DNA of 64,000 nt from Proteromonas lacertae (GCA_002245135.1 NGBS01000594.1:1-64000); one strand, 5' to 3'; counted from the stretch's first letter, positions 1-10,769 are shown. The notes: a model not told the origin generated them from the letters alone. Numbers and translations are program-made.

Positions 1-174
1 GTTTCAGTATCTTCATCATTTTTATCACCATTTCATAAATTACAGAACTCGCAGTGATTTCTTTGATCTTGGGAGGATCTGGTATTTTTTATCTTCTTTC
101 ATGTTCTATTTCTATTTCTAATAATTTTTCTTTCTCTTCTTTTGTCATCATCTTTGCTTTTTCATTGAGATCTT

Positions 175-531
175 TTAATGTTGAGCTTTCTTTAATCTTT
201 TATATAAGTAATAACTACTTTCTAATTTCTTTCTTAACTTCCCTTTCTTTCTCATCTTGTAAATATAATTCCATGCACTTGTTAACAAATTCATTGATTC
301 TTCACTATCACTCTCAATATCTGTTTTTGGATTTAAATTTGAAATTGATGAAGGAGGAGGGGGTGGATTATCGATTTCTTTTGTTTTGACTTCCTCAAGC
401 TTTTTCTCTTCTTCTTCTTCTTCTTCTTTATCTAATTTCACTATTTTTATCTTTCTTTCATCTGGTTTCCAAATAGAGATGGAGGAGGAGTTGATGGCGT
501 CCAGGAAGTAAAAATCTATGATGCCAAGCAT
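175..531 (-). pseudogene. Acidic, proline-containing gene remnant, left copy
   Basis: The open frame has a Glu run coded by GAA repeats, a five-proline run and a basic C-terminal end. More charged, coiled-coil-like sequence follows in other frames, which suggests a decayed longer gene. No family is recognised. Mirrored at 7150-7508, with a one-base difference near 525. Confidence 0.4.
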
Positions 532-1255
532 TCTTACAATTAATTAATATGATATTATTAGCGCATAAAGAGAGTTATTTACAAATATATATAAATAATG
601 ACTATTTGTAAATTTTCCAGTAATAAATCGATGTTATTACTTCATGGCAAATTTGATGAAAATCATCCCGCCATTAAATACTGAGAAGATTAAATTCAAT
701 GAAATTTTGTATATATACTACACATTATATAGTCTATTAAAATTAACAATAATATTTAAGATACTAAAAAAATTACATGTCTTAAATAAGATTTAAAAAA
801 ATTATATATAGATTTTATAATTTTTTATATGCAACAGAAAGGAAAGATTTTAGTATTTTATCAAGAAATATTGTTGATAATTTTACAAAAGACTTTTTAT
901 TTATAAACTTAGTAATATATAGTCATATTAATGAACAGAAGTCAAATTAAAATGCGAGATGTGTTTAGGTTTTTATATAATACCAAATTTTCTAGATTGG
1001 AATAATAGTTCATTTTTAATAACACAAATACGTGAAAAGTGTAGAAAAGAACCAACAATCTTCAGATAATAATAATAATAATACTTTAATGAAATATTAT
1101 TATTATTATTATTTTATATATATATGTTTGTATGTATTTGTTGATTTATTGATTTTATGTTCAATTATATTGCAATTTTTGACAGTTTAAGGCGTATTAA
1201 TAGACTTTCCCTATATAAATTATTGAAAATCTAGTCGTTTAACGATGCTATTATT

Positions 1256-1870
1256 TCAAAAAAAAGATTTTAAAGCTGTGCATTTCTTTTCTTCTTTGAT
1301 TTTATAATTTTCAAATAGATTATACACATCATTTTCAGTAATATTAATTCTTTTATATACTAAACACCAAATTTCCATATAAAAATGTCTTATACATTTT
1401 CTTTCTAATATTTTATTCGCTCCATTTAACATATACAATTCATAACCCTGCATATCAACAGATGCAACATGTATTTTATAAGTGAAATAATGCAATAATG
1501 TATCTAATTTAACTGTATTAATTTCTCTTTAAATATAATTCTGATGCAAATTAATTAGTAAAGAACCTCCCCAATTCCCCTTTTCAATATTTATGATTTT
1601 AGAATTATCAATATTACTTAATCCTACTTTATAAAGAGTAATGTTTTTTATCCATTTTTTAAACACCTGCATCCATAAAAATAATCGTCATTTTCTAAAC
1701 CTGACAAAGAAATATAATCATTATCTGTCCTTACATACATTAAAAATTCTGATTCATTTTTATTCTTTATTTTAATTAATTCAATACTATCTCTACATGA
1801 AGGACATTCTACACTTTTTCTATCCCATTTGTATCTCTTTATGTCATTATGAAAAACAATTTGATATATA
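1256..1870 (-). pseudogene. Decayed FkbM-type methyltransferase, left copy
   Basis: The last 79 codons remain open and closely match the C-terminal end of the intact methyltransferase gene at 21940-22803, including the segments HFYMEIWC and NITEND. Upstream, a block with CPSCRD and FLMYVRTDND matches that gene's N-terminal region. The central SAM-binding part is shortened and out of frame. This is a broken host-type gene copy, mirrored at 5815-6429. Confidence 0.8.
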
Positions 1871-1989
1871 TTAACAGTAGAATGAATATAAAAAAGAACA
1901 ATACAGAAATATAATATTACAGTTTATGTTTTGAATTATATATTAACAAACTGTTGAAATTTCAAAGCAAATTCAAAACAAAATTTACA

Positions 1990-2498
1990 CCCTATTGATA
2001 AACTCAAGAGAAGTCCAGGATGATTTAGGTGCAATCTTTAGCAATGGCTTAGGTGGTAATGGTGGTGTTATTTCTTTAACAATTGGTTTTTCACGAACTA
2101 TTGGTGGTGGCTCAGCAATTTCATAATTTACTTTAGGTAATATTGGTTTAAGTGTTGGCTATATAATTTTTTTTAGGATTAGCCCAACTATGCTTACTGT
2201 AATAATAATCTTTATCATTATTAACATTATCTTCCATTTCTTTTAAGGTATCTTTGTTGATAATAACTTTTGGTACTGGTGTAATTTTAGTTTCATCAGT
2301 AACAACTTTAGCTAGTGATGTTACTTTATCTTCATCATTACTTACTTTAACTGATGGTGTAATTTTATCTTTCTTATATTTACCTTTGGTTTTGATACAT
2401 TAATTTTGATAACTTCATTATCATCATCAACATCTTCAAAAACATTATCATCATTAATCCAATATCATCAGCTAAATCCTTCTCAGACTTTAAAGGCT
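1990..2498 (-). pseudogene. Proline/lysine-rich gene remnant, left copy
   Basis: On the minus strand the sequence encodes low-complexity stretches rich in Asp/Asn, Lys, Val and Pro, ending in a stop near 1990. The frame is not continuous. I do not recognise the family. It abuts the Polinton terminus at 2500, so the element may have landed in this gene. Mirrored at about 5187-5695. Confidence 0.4.
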
Positions 2499-2615
2499 TT
2501 GTTGTGCGCCGTTGAGCCGGTTGCGCCGTTGAGCCGCTCTCATCATATAATTACTTTTAAAACAATCTAATATTATTTTTATCTTAGTTATAATGAGTTA
2601 TTAGCAAATATAAAG

Positions 2616-2888
2616 TTAGTTTGTCATATGACCTACATCTGTGATATACTTATTTATGAACTTCATTATTCTTAATGAAGCAATGACTCTTCTCATAATC
2701 GTTTGAGTCAGGGAACTCTCTCTTGATACGGTACTTGATAAGCTTCTGACAGGGATAACTTTGATGAGTAAGGAACTGACGGAAGGAAGTTGTTCCTGAA
2801 CAACAGTAAGGGCAACAAAAGTAAGTGTTGCGGTTCTTCTTGCGGTGTCTTTGGAGTACGATCTCTTCATAAGGGCACTAAGACTCAT
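2616..2888 (-). pseudogene. Polinton fossil, Cys/His-rich segment, left copy
   Basis: This lies directly downstream of the polymerase N-terminal remnant, where Polinton polymerases often carry a small Cys/His zinc-binding segment. The DNA can encode such a Cys/His pattern, but the region is decayed and ends at the element terminus. Mirrored at 4797-5069. Confidence 0.35.
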
Positions 2889-2960
2889 GACTATCCAGAA
2901 GTGTCATTCATGGTAGAATAGATTCACATGAGGGTTGTTTAAATGCTTGTCTATCTTCGG

Positions 2961-3725
2961 TTAGTAGATTGGATCTGCGCAATGGATGTGGTTCTTCTCC
3001 TGTAACTGTTGAATCTTGTTATGATGGAAGCCTAAGTCCATTGGGTAAGTTAACATGTTATCATCAACCATTGGACGATCAGGATGAGTACCACAGGAAG
3101 GTCTTAAGAACATCGCAATGCAATAAAGGAAGCATCGATCGTCAGTGTTCTTTACTGTACAACAACACTTCTTATTAGCAATAAACTCTGATAACTTCGG
3201 TATCCTACAACATCCTCCTTGCATGCTATCGAAGACTGCTAACTTTACTTTGACAGCATCTTTTGTCTTGAAGATTACCCCTGACTTCTCTTGAGCTAAG
3301 TCCTTATTGAGCTTATCATGAATCGCTGCTTGGAATAGATCTTGGATGCTCTTCCTATCGATGAAGCTGTTAATTGAGAATGTATCGCACTTGACAATAT
3401 AGATCTTGTTGGTGCTTACTTTGAGGTTCATATGGGCAGTCAGTATCTGCTCCAATCTATCGTAGAATGGTTCATTGCCATAGCATAATTGATTGATGAA
3501 GGCTTCCGGATTATCTCTTAAGGTCATTTGAGGAGTCTCTATCTGGATTACCCTAGAGTACTCCATCGAGGACAACTCCTTCTCATGCATGTTGAACACT
3601 CTCTGATCCATAGGCAATGCTCTTGGATCATTAACCATCGGTGGAACTACTGCGTGATCTCTTCTCGGGCTCCTTGAAGTCCTTTGCTTCTTCGTCGGAG
3701 TATTATCGCTAGGTGATGATTCCAA
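2961..3725 (-). pseudogene. Polinton DNA polymerase N-terminal region, left copy
   Basis: The open frame is about 254 residues. Its last third has the pattern NTDDRCFLYCIAMFL followed by HPDRP, which resembles the conserved cysteine/HP segment in the N-terminal region of protein-primed B-family polymerases of Polintons. The N-terminal 20 residues are basic and resemble a nuclear targeting signal. The polymerase and exonuclease domains are absent. It is a fossil part, mirrored at 3957-4724. The family call rests on motif resemblance alone. Confidence 0.5.
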
Positions 3726-3967
3726 TCATGTACTTTTCCGAGGCCTTCTAACTTCACATCTTCATCTTCTTCCTCTTTTAAGAGTGCTCCTTTATGTTAT
3801 CTTGATCACAGCCAGGACAATACATGCTTATTATGACTTAGCGTTAGGGTTACGGTTCATGATTGGAATCATCGGAGAAGTCTACGATCGGATTCTACGT
3901 GAAGTGAAACACCTGATAGCTATCAGTTTTTAATTTCCAAGTACTTCTCAGGAAGTATGAAGAGATC
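3718..3967. other. Unique spacer at the palindrome centre
   Basis: About 250 bases separate the arms and are not mirror images of each other. A 16-base segment at 3715-3730 recurs inverted at 3858-3873, so the spacer has an internal inverted repeat that is off-centre from the large palindrome. No gene is seen here. The spacer may be the part of the original element that was present only once when the inverted duplication formed. Confidence 0.85.
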
Positions 3968-4724
3968 ATTACCTAGCGATAATACTCCGACGAAGAAGCA
4001 AAGGACTTCAAGGAGCCCGAGAAGAGATCACGCAGTAGTTCCACCGATGGTTAATGATCCAAGAGCATTGCCTATGGATCAGAGAGTGTTCAACATGCAT
4101 GAGAAGGAGTTGTCCTCGATGGAGTACTCTAGGGTAATCCAGATAGAGACTCCTCAAATGACCTTAAGAGATAATCCGGAAGCCTTCATCAATCAATTAT
4201 GCTATGGCAATGAACCATTCTACGATAGATTGGAGCAGATACTGACTGCCCATATGAACCTCAAAGTAAGCACCAACAAGATCTATATTGTCAAGTGCGA
4301 TACATTCTCAATTAACAGCTTCATCGATAGGAAGAGCATCCAAGATCTATTCCAAGCAGCGATTCATGATAAGCTCAATAAGGACTTAGCTCAAGAGAAG
4401 TCAGGGGTAATCTTCAAGACAAAAGATGCTGTCAAAGTAAAGTTAGCAGTCTTCGATAGCATGCAAGGAGGATGTTGTAGGATACCGAAGTTATCAGAGT
4501 TTATTGCTAATAAGAAGTGTTGTTGTACAGTAAAGAACACTGACGATCGATGCTTCCTTTATTGCATTGCGATGTTCTTAAGACCTTCCTGTGGTACTCA
4601 TCCTGATCGTCCAATGGTTGATGATAACATGTTAACTTACCCAATGGACTTAGGCTTCCATCATAACAAGATTCAACAGTTACAGGAGAAGAACCACATC
4701 CATTGCGCAGATCCAATCTACTAA
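3957..4724 (+). pseudogene. Polinton DNA polymerase N-terminal region, right copy
   Basis: Mirror copy of the fossil part at 2961-3725. It differs only in the first few residues, where the spacer of the palindrome begins. Identical otherwise as read, so both copies share one recent origin. Confidence 0.5.
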
Positions 4725-4796
4725 CCGAAGATAGACAAGCATTTAAACAACCCTCATGTGAATCTATTCTACCATGAATGACACTTCTGGATAGTC

Positions 4797-5069
4797 ATGA
4801 GTCTTAGTGCCCTTATGAAGAGATCGTACTCCAAAGACACCGCAAGAAGAACCGCAACACTTACTTTTGTTGCCCTTACTGTTGTTCAGGAACAACTTCC
4901 TTCCGTCAGTTCCTTACTCATCAAAGTTATCCCTGTCAGAAGCTTATCAAGTACCGTATCAAGAGAGAGTTCCCTGACTCAAACGATTATGAGAAGAGTC
5001 ATTGCTTCATTAAGAATAATGAAGTTCATAAATAAGTATATCACAGATGTAGGTCATATGACAAACTAA
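4797..5069 (+). pseudogene. Polinton fossil, Cys/His-rich segment, right copy
   Basis: Mirror copy of 2616-2888. The segment ends in the subterminal motif CAGATGTAGGTCATATGAC at about 5042-5060, which recurs in variant form at about 21750 and 25136. Confidence 0.35.
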
Positions 5070-5186
5070 CTTTATATTTGCTAATAACTCATTATAACTA
5101 AGATAAAAATAATATTAGATTGTTTTAAAAGTAATTATATGATGAGAGCGGCTCAACGGCGCAACCGGCTCAACGGCGCACAACAA

Positions 5187-5695
5187 AGCCTTTAAAGTCT
5201 GAGAAGGATTTAGCTGATGATATTGGATTAATGATGATAATGTTTTTGAAGATGTTGATGATGATAATGAAGTTATCAAAATTAATGTATCAAAACCAAA
5301 GGTAAATATAAGAAAGATAAAATTACACCATCAGTTAAAGTAAGTAATGATGAAGATAAAGTAACATCACTAGCTAAAGTTGTTACTGATGAAACTAAAA
5401 TTACACCAGTACCAAAAGTTATTATCAACAAAGATACCTTAAAAGAAATGGAAGATAATGTTAATAATGATAAAGATTATTATTACAGTAAGCATAGTTG
5501 GGCTAATCCTAAAAAAAATTATATAGCCAACACTTAAACCAATATTACCTAAAGTAAATTATGAAATTGCTGAGCCACCACCAATAGTTCGTGAAAAACC
5601 AATTGTTAAAGAAATAACACCACCATTACCACCTAAGCCATTGCTAAAGATTGCACCTAAATCATCCTGGACTTCTCTTGAGTTTATCAATAGGG
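5187..5695 (+). pseudogene. Proline/lysine-rich gene remnant, right copy
   Basis: Mirror of 1990-2498. Segments such as KITPSVKVSNDEDKV and PPLPPKPLLKIAPK can be read, but in different frames. Function unknown. Confidence 0.4.
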
Positions 5696-5814
5696 TGTAA
5701 ATTTTGTTTTGAATTTGCTTTGAAATTTCAACAGTTTGTTAATATATAATTCAAAACATAAACTGTAATATTATATTTCTGTATTGTTCTTTTTTATATT
5801 CATTCTACTGTTAA

Positions 5815-6429
5815 TATATATCAAATTGTTTTTCATAATGACATAAAGAGATACAAATGGGATAGAAAAAGTGTAGAATGTCCTTCATGTAGAGATAGTA
5901 TTGAATTAATTAAAATAAAGAATAAAAATGAATCAGAATTTTTAATGTATGTAAGGACAGATAATGATTATATTTCTTTGTCAGGTTTAGAAAATGACGA
6001 TTATTTTTATGGATGCAGGTGTTTAAAAAATGGATAAAAAACATTACTCTTTATAAAGTAGGATTAAGTAATATTGATAATTCTAAAATCATAAATATTG
6101 AAAAGGGGAATTGGGGAGGTTCTTTACTAATTAATTTGCATCAGAATTATATTTAAAGAGAAATTAATACAGTTAAATTAGATACATTATTGCATTATTT
6201 CACTTATAAAATACATGTTGCATCTGTTGATATGCAGGGTTATGAATTGTATATGTTAAATGGAGCGAATAAAATATTAGAAAGAAAATGTATAAGACAT
6301 TTTTATATGGAAATTTGGTGTTTAGTATATAAAAGAATTAATATTACTGAAAATGATGTGTATAATCTATTTGAAAATTATAAAATCAAAGAAGAAAAGA
6401 AATGCACAGCTTTAAAATCTTTTTTTTGA
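5815..6429 (+). pseudogene. Decayed FkbM-type methyltransferase, right copy
   Basis: Mirror of 1256-1870. Compared with the intact paralogue at 21940-22803 it lacks the glycine-rich SAM motif (DAGANIGI there), and the frame is interrupted between the N-terminal Cys-containing block and the open C-terminal end. It cannot encode an active enzyme as read. Confidence 0.8.
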
Positions 6430-7149
6430 AATAATAGCATCGTTAAACGACTAGATTTTCAATAATTTATATAGGGAAAGTCTATTAATACGCCTTAAAC
6501 TGTCAAAAATTGCAATATAATTGAACATAAAATCAATAAATCAACAAATACATACAAACATATATATATAAAATAATAATAATAATAATATTTCATTAAA
6601 GTATTATTATTATTATTATCTGAAGATTGTTGGTTCTTTTCTACACTTTTCACGTATTTGTGTTATTAAAAATGAACTATTATTCCAATCTAGAAAATTT
6701 GGTATTATATAAAAACCTAAACACATCTCGCATTTTAATTTGACTTCTGTTCATTAATATGACTATATATTACTAAGTTTATAAATAAAAAGTCTTTTGT
6801 AAAATTATCAACAATATTTCTTGATAAAATACTAAAATCTTTCCTTTCTGTTGCATATAAAAAATTATAAAATCTATATATAATTTTTTTAAATCTTATT
6901 TAAGACATGTAATTTTTTTAGTATCTTAAATATTATTGTTAATTTTAATAGACTATATAATGTGTAGTATATATACAAAATTTCATTGAATTTAATCTTC
7001 TCAGTATTTAATGGCGGATGATTTTCATCAAATTTGCCATGAAGTAATAACATCGATTTATTACTGGAAAATTTACAAATAGTCATTATTTATATATATT
7101 TGTAAATAACTCTCTTTATGCGCTAATAATATCATATTAATTAATTGTA

Positions 7150-7508
7150 AGAATGCTTGCATCATAGATTTTTACTTCCTGGACGCCATCAACTCCTCCT
7201 CCATCTCTATTTGGAAACCAGATGAAAGAAAGATAAAAATAGTGAAATTAGATAAAGAAGAAGAAGAAGAAGAAGAGAAAAAGCTTGAGGAAGTCAAAAC
7301 AAAAGAAATCGATAATCCACCCCCTCCTCCTTCATCAATTTCAAATTTAAATCCAAAAACAGATATTGAGAGTGATAGTGAAGAATCAATGAATTTGTTA
7401 ACAAGTGCATGGAATTATATTTACAAGATGAGAAAGAAAGGGAAGTTAAGAAAGAAATTAGAAAGTAGTTATTACTTATATAAAAGATTAAAGAAAGCTC
7501 AACATTAA
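7150..7508 (+). pseudogene. Acidic, proline-containing gene remnant, right copy
   Basis: Mirror of 175-531. Charged coding-like sequence continues in other frames to about 7735. There the TA target of the Tc1 element at 7739 interrupts it. Confidence 0.4.
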
Positions 7509-7738
7509 AAGATCTCAATGAAAAAGCAAAGATGATGACAAAAGAAGAGAAAGAAAAATTATTAGAAATAGAAATAGAACATGAAAGAAGATAATAAAAT
7601 ACCAGATCCTCCCAAGATCAAAGAAATCACTGCGAGTTCTGTAATTTATGAAATGGTGATAAAAATGATGAAGATACTGAAACAAAAGTTAGAAAGCACA
7701 TTAAAAAGTATCAAGCAAAAGAAGAAAAAAAGTTGTTA

Positions 7739-7865
7739 CAGATTGTTGCAATTAAATGTTGCTAAATTTCATAATACTTGTACGAGCCATCAAGTTTGGC
7801 ATTTCTGTAACGACTCTTTCCAAAAAACATATTTTTTGTTGCAAATCACTTATTCGAACCTCAAG
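7739..7865. repeat. Tc1 left terminal inverted repeat
   Basis: Pairs with 9301-9392 apart from an internal 35-base stretch (about 7773-7807) that has no partner. Because ATTTC occurs at both borders of this stretch, loss from the right repeat by slippage is as likely as gain on the left. Confidence 0.9.
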
Positions 7866-7968
7866 TTCTAATTTTTTGTTTTACAATTCCTCACATAATT
7901 TCATCTCATAAACACACATTTAAAGAGAATTTCAGATATATAATTCTTTATTATTGTGAATAATAGAC

Positions 7969-9212
7969 CTATATGTCTTCACCTCCCAAGACTTTTCTAA
8001 ACACAGAATGACTAACGTATTGAATGGTTTTATAACATTCTGCAGGTGTAATTGTTTTAAATGACTCCTTAATACGTATTAATACTTCATCTCTAGTTGT
8101 ATAGTGTGAACACTCTACTCTCTTTTTCCAGAAACCGAAGATATACTCAATTGGGTTTAATGGTGAGCTATAAGGAGTATTATATAAAATTCTGTTGCCT
8201 GAATTAAGTATAACACTCTCCATATCTTTATCGTGGTGTATAGAAGCATTATCTAAGAATATTACCACTGGAGCTAAATGCTTAACATCCTCAAGCAATT
8301 GTTTAATATAGACAGTAAAAACTGGAATACTATTATTACCATATATAATCTGATTATGCAACATACCAAGTTCACACGTTGAAGAAATAATTGTAATTTC
8401 GCTTGAATTACTTCTCATATGAACTATAGGAGTCTCTCCAATTGGTGCACGTGCACGTCCTGTAACAAGACCCATTTGCCAATGAGTCTCGTCTACATAC
8501 ACAGGTCTAAATCCACTCTCTTGGAATTGAATTAACTTTCGAACTACAGTTATTCTTTGTTGAATTAAGTCAGGTATATTATCTTTATTAGAACCTCTAA
8601 TTACAAAACGTTTTAATGTTATGTTAGGCAGTCCATCATCCATCATCCTTTTTGTTAAATGTCTATGGATATTTGAAGTGCTTACTGTTTTACCTGTTTC
8701 ATGTGCAATTACAGCTTGAAGTTCTTTAAGACTACTTTTGTTATTTTCTCGAATTTTATTAATTAATATCAAAGATTCTGATTCTCCAAGTATGCGTTGT
8801 CTTCCTTTCTTAGTTGCAGACTTATCAATATCACCTCCTTTGTTTAGAATTCTTAACAAGCTTTTTACTCTGGTGATGTTTATATTGGTCATACTGGAGT
8901 AGTACTCAGGAGTAGTTGTTTTACCGTGGTAAGCAAATAATCTTTTCATAGTTTCTAACTGAGATTGATTAACCTTTTGATATACTCTTTTTTCTGATTG
9001 TTCTTTAGCTTTAGCTATAGGTTTAGATTTTTTGGAAGATATAACTTCTAATAGTTCAACATTATCTGGTATTCCTGATATAGGCTCAATTACTACATCT
9101 TGTAAAACTTCAACCTCTGCTGATCTGCTTAAAAACTTGTTTCGACAGAAATCATCAGTTAAATTTACGTAACGAATTGTCTATAAATGTTATATGAATA
9201 TTAATATACCAT
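7969..9212 (-). CDS. Tc1/mariner-family DDE transposase
   Basis: It cuts and joins the element ends at TA sites. The catalytic triad is visible: D in VYVDETHWQ, D in VIFLDNASIHH, and E in SPLNPIEYIF. Thirty-four residues separate the second D from the E (DD34E), as in Tc1 and eukaryotic IS630 relatives. The N-terminal part has helix-turn-helix-like sequence. The frame stays open 77 codons upstream of the first internal Met, back to TTTATAG at 9181. This can be a 3' splice site for a 29-nt intron (9181-9209) placed directly after an ATG at 9210-9212. The spliced protein would be 404 residues. The start is inferred; the body is certain. Confidence 0.88.
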
Positions 9213-9300
9213 TATAAACAAAGAACTATTTTATTTATAAAAATTAAGCTTTATTTATCTGTTTTTATAAAAATTAAAAGATCTTTGGAGGGATTAAGAG

Positions 9301-9392
9301 CTTGAGGTTCGAATAAGTGATTTGCAACAAAAAGTATGTTTTTTGGAAAGAGTCGTTACAGAAATTTAGCAACATTTAATTGCAACAACCTG
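9301..9392. repeat. Tc1 right terminal inverted repeat
   Basis: Reverse complement of the left repeat with about two substitutions and lacking 35 internal bases. It is followed by the TA target site. Confidence 0.9.
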
Positions 9393-9394
9393 TA

Positions 9395-9854
9395 GTAAGA
9401 TAATAGTAGAATCAAAAATGGGTTTGGCTTGGCCATCCCATTCTCTTTTAATACTTCACATATGTATTGTCTTTATTTTTTGTACTATTTACAAGCTTGA
9501 TTTGATAGAGTTTTTATAAAATAAAAGAAAACTATCAATAATTCAGCCAAAAATAAATATAACCAAAAATAATAAAAAAAACTAATCTAGCTGTTGTATT
9601 TTTTTTATTTTTATTTCTCACTTTTTGAAATGTCTCTTTATCTATTGATTTTTATATCATAAATTTATTGCTACCTTATAGGTAATCAACAAAATTTTAA
9701 TTTTAGACTGATCAAATAACTTTTTCATAATTAAAAATCGAGAAAACAAAAGTCGAACGATTTCAATAAAAATAGTTGTTTTGTCTGAATTTTCATTCCC
9801 TTTATTTAGATCTTTCTCGCTAATTAGAGCAAATGAGTTCCCCAAAACAACCAT
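9395..9854. other. Intergenic, no gene seen
   Basis: AT-rich sequence between the intact Tc1 element and the older Tc1 relic. It may include the lost end of the relic element, but no inverted repeat was recognised. Confidence 0.5.
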
Positions 9855-10758
9855 GTAAAGTCACTGTCAAAAAAAACTCCTGTTACAGAGTCTGAAAAAG
9901 AGAAAATTAGAGCTCTGGTAAATCAATCTTGTAGTATTGGAGAAATTGCCTTAAAAATGGCAAGAACCAAGAGTACTATTTGGAAGTACTTACAAATTAT
10001 GGGGTTGAAGACATCCAAAGCCATATTAAGTATTTCACCACCTAAGGTTAGAAAAGGGAGAAAACCAATTATTTTGAACTCTATCATTAGTGGGTAAGCT
10101 GTTAGAGATTATATCTTGAGAAGTCAAGTTAATGGCATTACAATTCAATCTGCCAAAACACTCAGAAATGTGTTGGTGAAGAACAGCTTAATCCCTCAGC
10201 AGTATCATTAAGTACAATTCGTTGAAGAAAGATTAATGACAGTATCTCAAAACATATTCTTGGATTATAAGACGATTATGTTCTCAGATGAGTCGATGAT
10301 TAGACTTAGAAATGTTAAAAGTGTTTGATGGAGTATCTCTGGAAAACCTATTATTAGGAAGCAAAGGATCAAAGGAAACGCAGGTCTGGGATGCCTTTTC
10401 AGAGTATGGATTCACTGATCTGATGGTTATGCAGAAGTCATTTGAACCCAAAGATGGTGTAAGTAAGGGAATAAATTCAGTTAGACAATGTTATTTCTTA
10501 CAAGACAGCACCAGCATGTATAAAAGTAGGTATACCACAGAATATCTTCAAAGGAACGGTTGGAAACCTATCAGAAATCCACCGTTTTCTCCAGACTTAA
10601 ATCCTATTGAAAAGATCTGGGCGACTCTAAAACACAAGATTAGTGAAGATGAAAACAATTTCAAAGACTTAGATAGCCTAGAAGAAGCTGCAAAAAGAAT
10701 TTGGAATGAAAAAATGAATCGAACGATATTTTTGAAACTGCTATTATTTAAAATATAA
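9855..10758 (+). pseudogene. Tc1-type transposase relic
   Basis: An N-terminal helix-turn-helix region is readable near 9890-10000 (SIGEIALKMARTKSTIWKYL). FSDESM near 10285, QDSTS near 10502 and PDLNPIEKIW near 10590 mark the DDE catalytic core. Stops and frame changes interrupt the sequence several times; the longest open part is 10312-10758. It belongs to a different Tc1 lineage from the intact element beside it. Terminal repeats were not found, so the element boundaries are unknown. Confidence 0.85.
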
Positions 10759-10769
10759 TGAATCATTAT

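Larger units (their letters stand above)
1..3717. repeat. Left arm of a giant palindrome
   Basis: This stretch is the reverse complement of 3968-7683. Matching positions add up to 7685 from the centre out to about 1250, to 7684 near 600 and to 7683 at the left edge. The two drops come from one-base differences in C runs near 525 and 670. The arm runs off the left edge of the window, so its true length is unknown. All reading frames in it are mirrored in the other arm. It holds, from the centre outwards, Polinton remains, a proline-rich gene remnant, a decayed FkbM gene and an acidic coiled-coil remnant. Confidence 0.97.
2500..5185. mobile_element. Polinton/Maverick fossil, inverted-duplicated
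   Basis: The block starts with TGTTGTGCGCCGTTGAGC and ends with its reverse complement. It carries Polinton-type polymerase N-terminal sequence in both arms. A closely related terminus occurs at about 35585-35678, including the adjoining 60 or so bases, which supports a shared element family. Only a small part of a normal 15-20 kb Polinton is present, and no capsid or ATPase part is seen here, so it is a broken remnant. The two halves are nearly identical, so the inverted duplication is recent even if the element is older. Confidence 0.6.
3968..7683. repeat. Right arm of a giant palindrome
   Basis: Mirror copy of 1-3717 with almost complete identity. The pairing can be followed until the left partner leaves the window, so the arm may extend past 7683. 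A Tc1/mariner element begins only 55 bases further right. Whether the left arm carries the same insertion cannot be seen here. Confidence 0.97.
7739..9392. mobile_element. Tc1/mariner (IS630-type) element, whole-looking
   Basis: The element begins with CAGATTGTTGCAATTAAATG and ends with a near-perfect inverted copy. It is flanked by TA on both sides (7737-7738 and 9393-9394), the target duplication of Tc1/mariner transposons. The inverted repeats are 127 bp (7739-7865) and 92 bp (9301-9392). The extra 35 bases in the left one are bounded by the direct repeat ATTTC. One transposase gene fills the element on the minus strand and looks intact, so the insertion is probably young. Confidence 0.93.

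Noticed and set aside
2969-3178. Frame opposite the polymerase N-terminal remnant, mirrored at 4507-4716
   Set aside because: Antisense shadow duplicated by the palindrome; no independent coding signal.
3843-3852. TTAGGGTTA-like bases at the palindrome centre, as a telomere seed
   Set aside because: Only one and a half repeat units, with no array; chance is enough to explain it.
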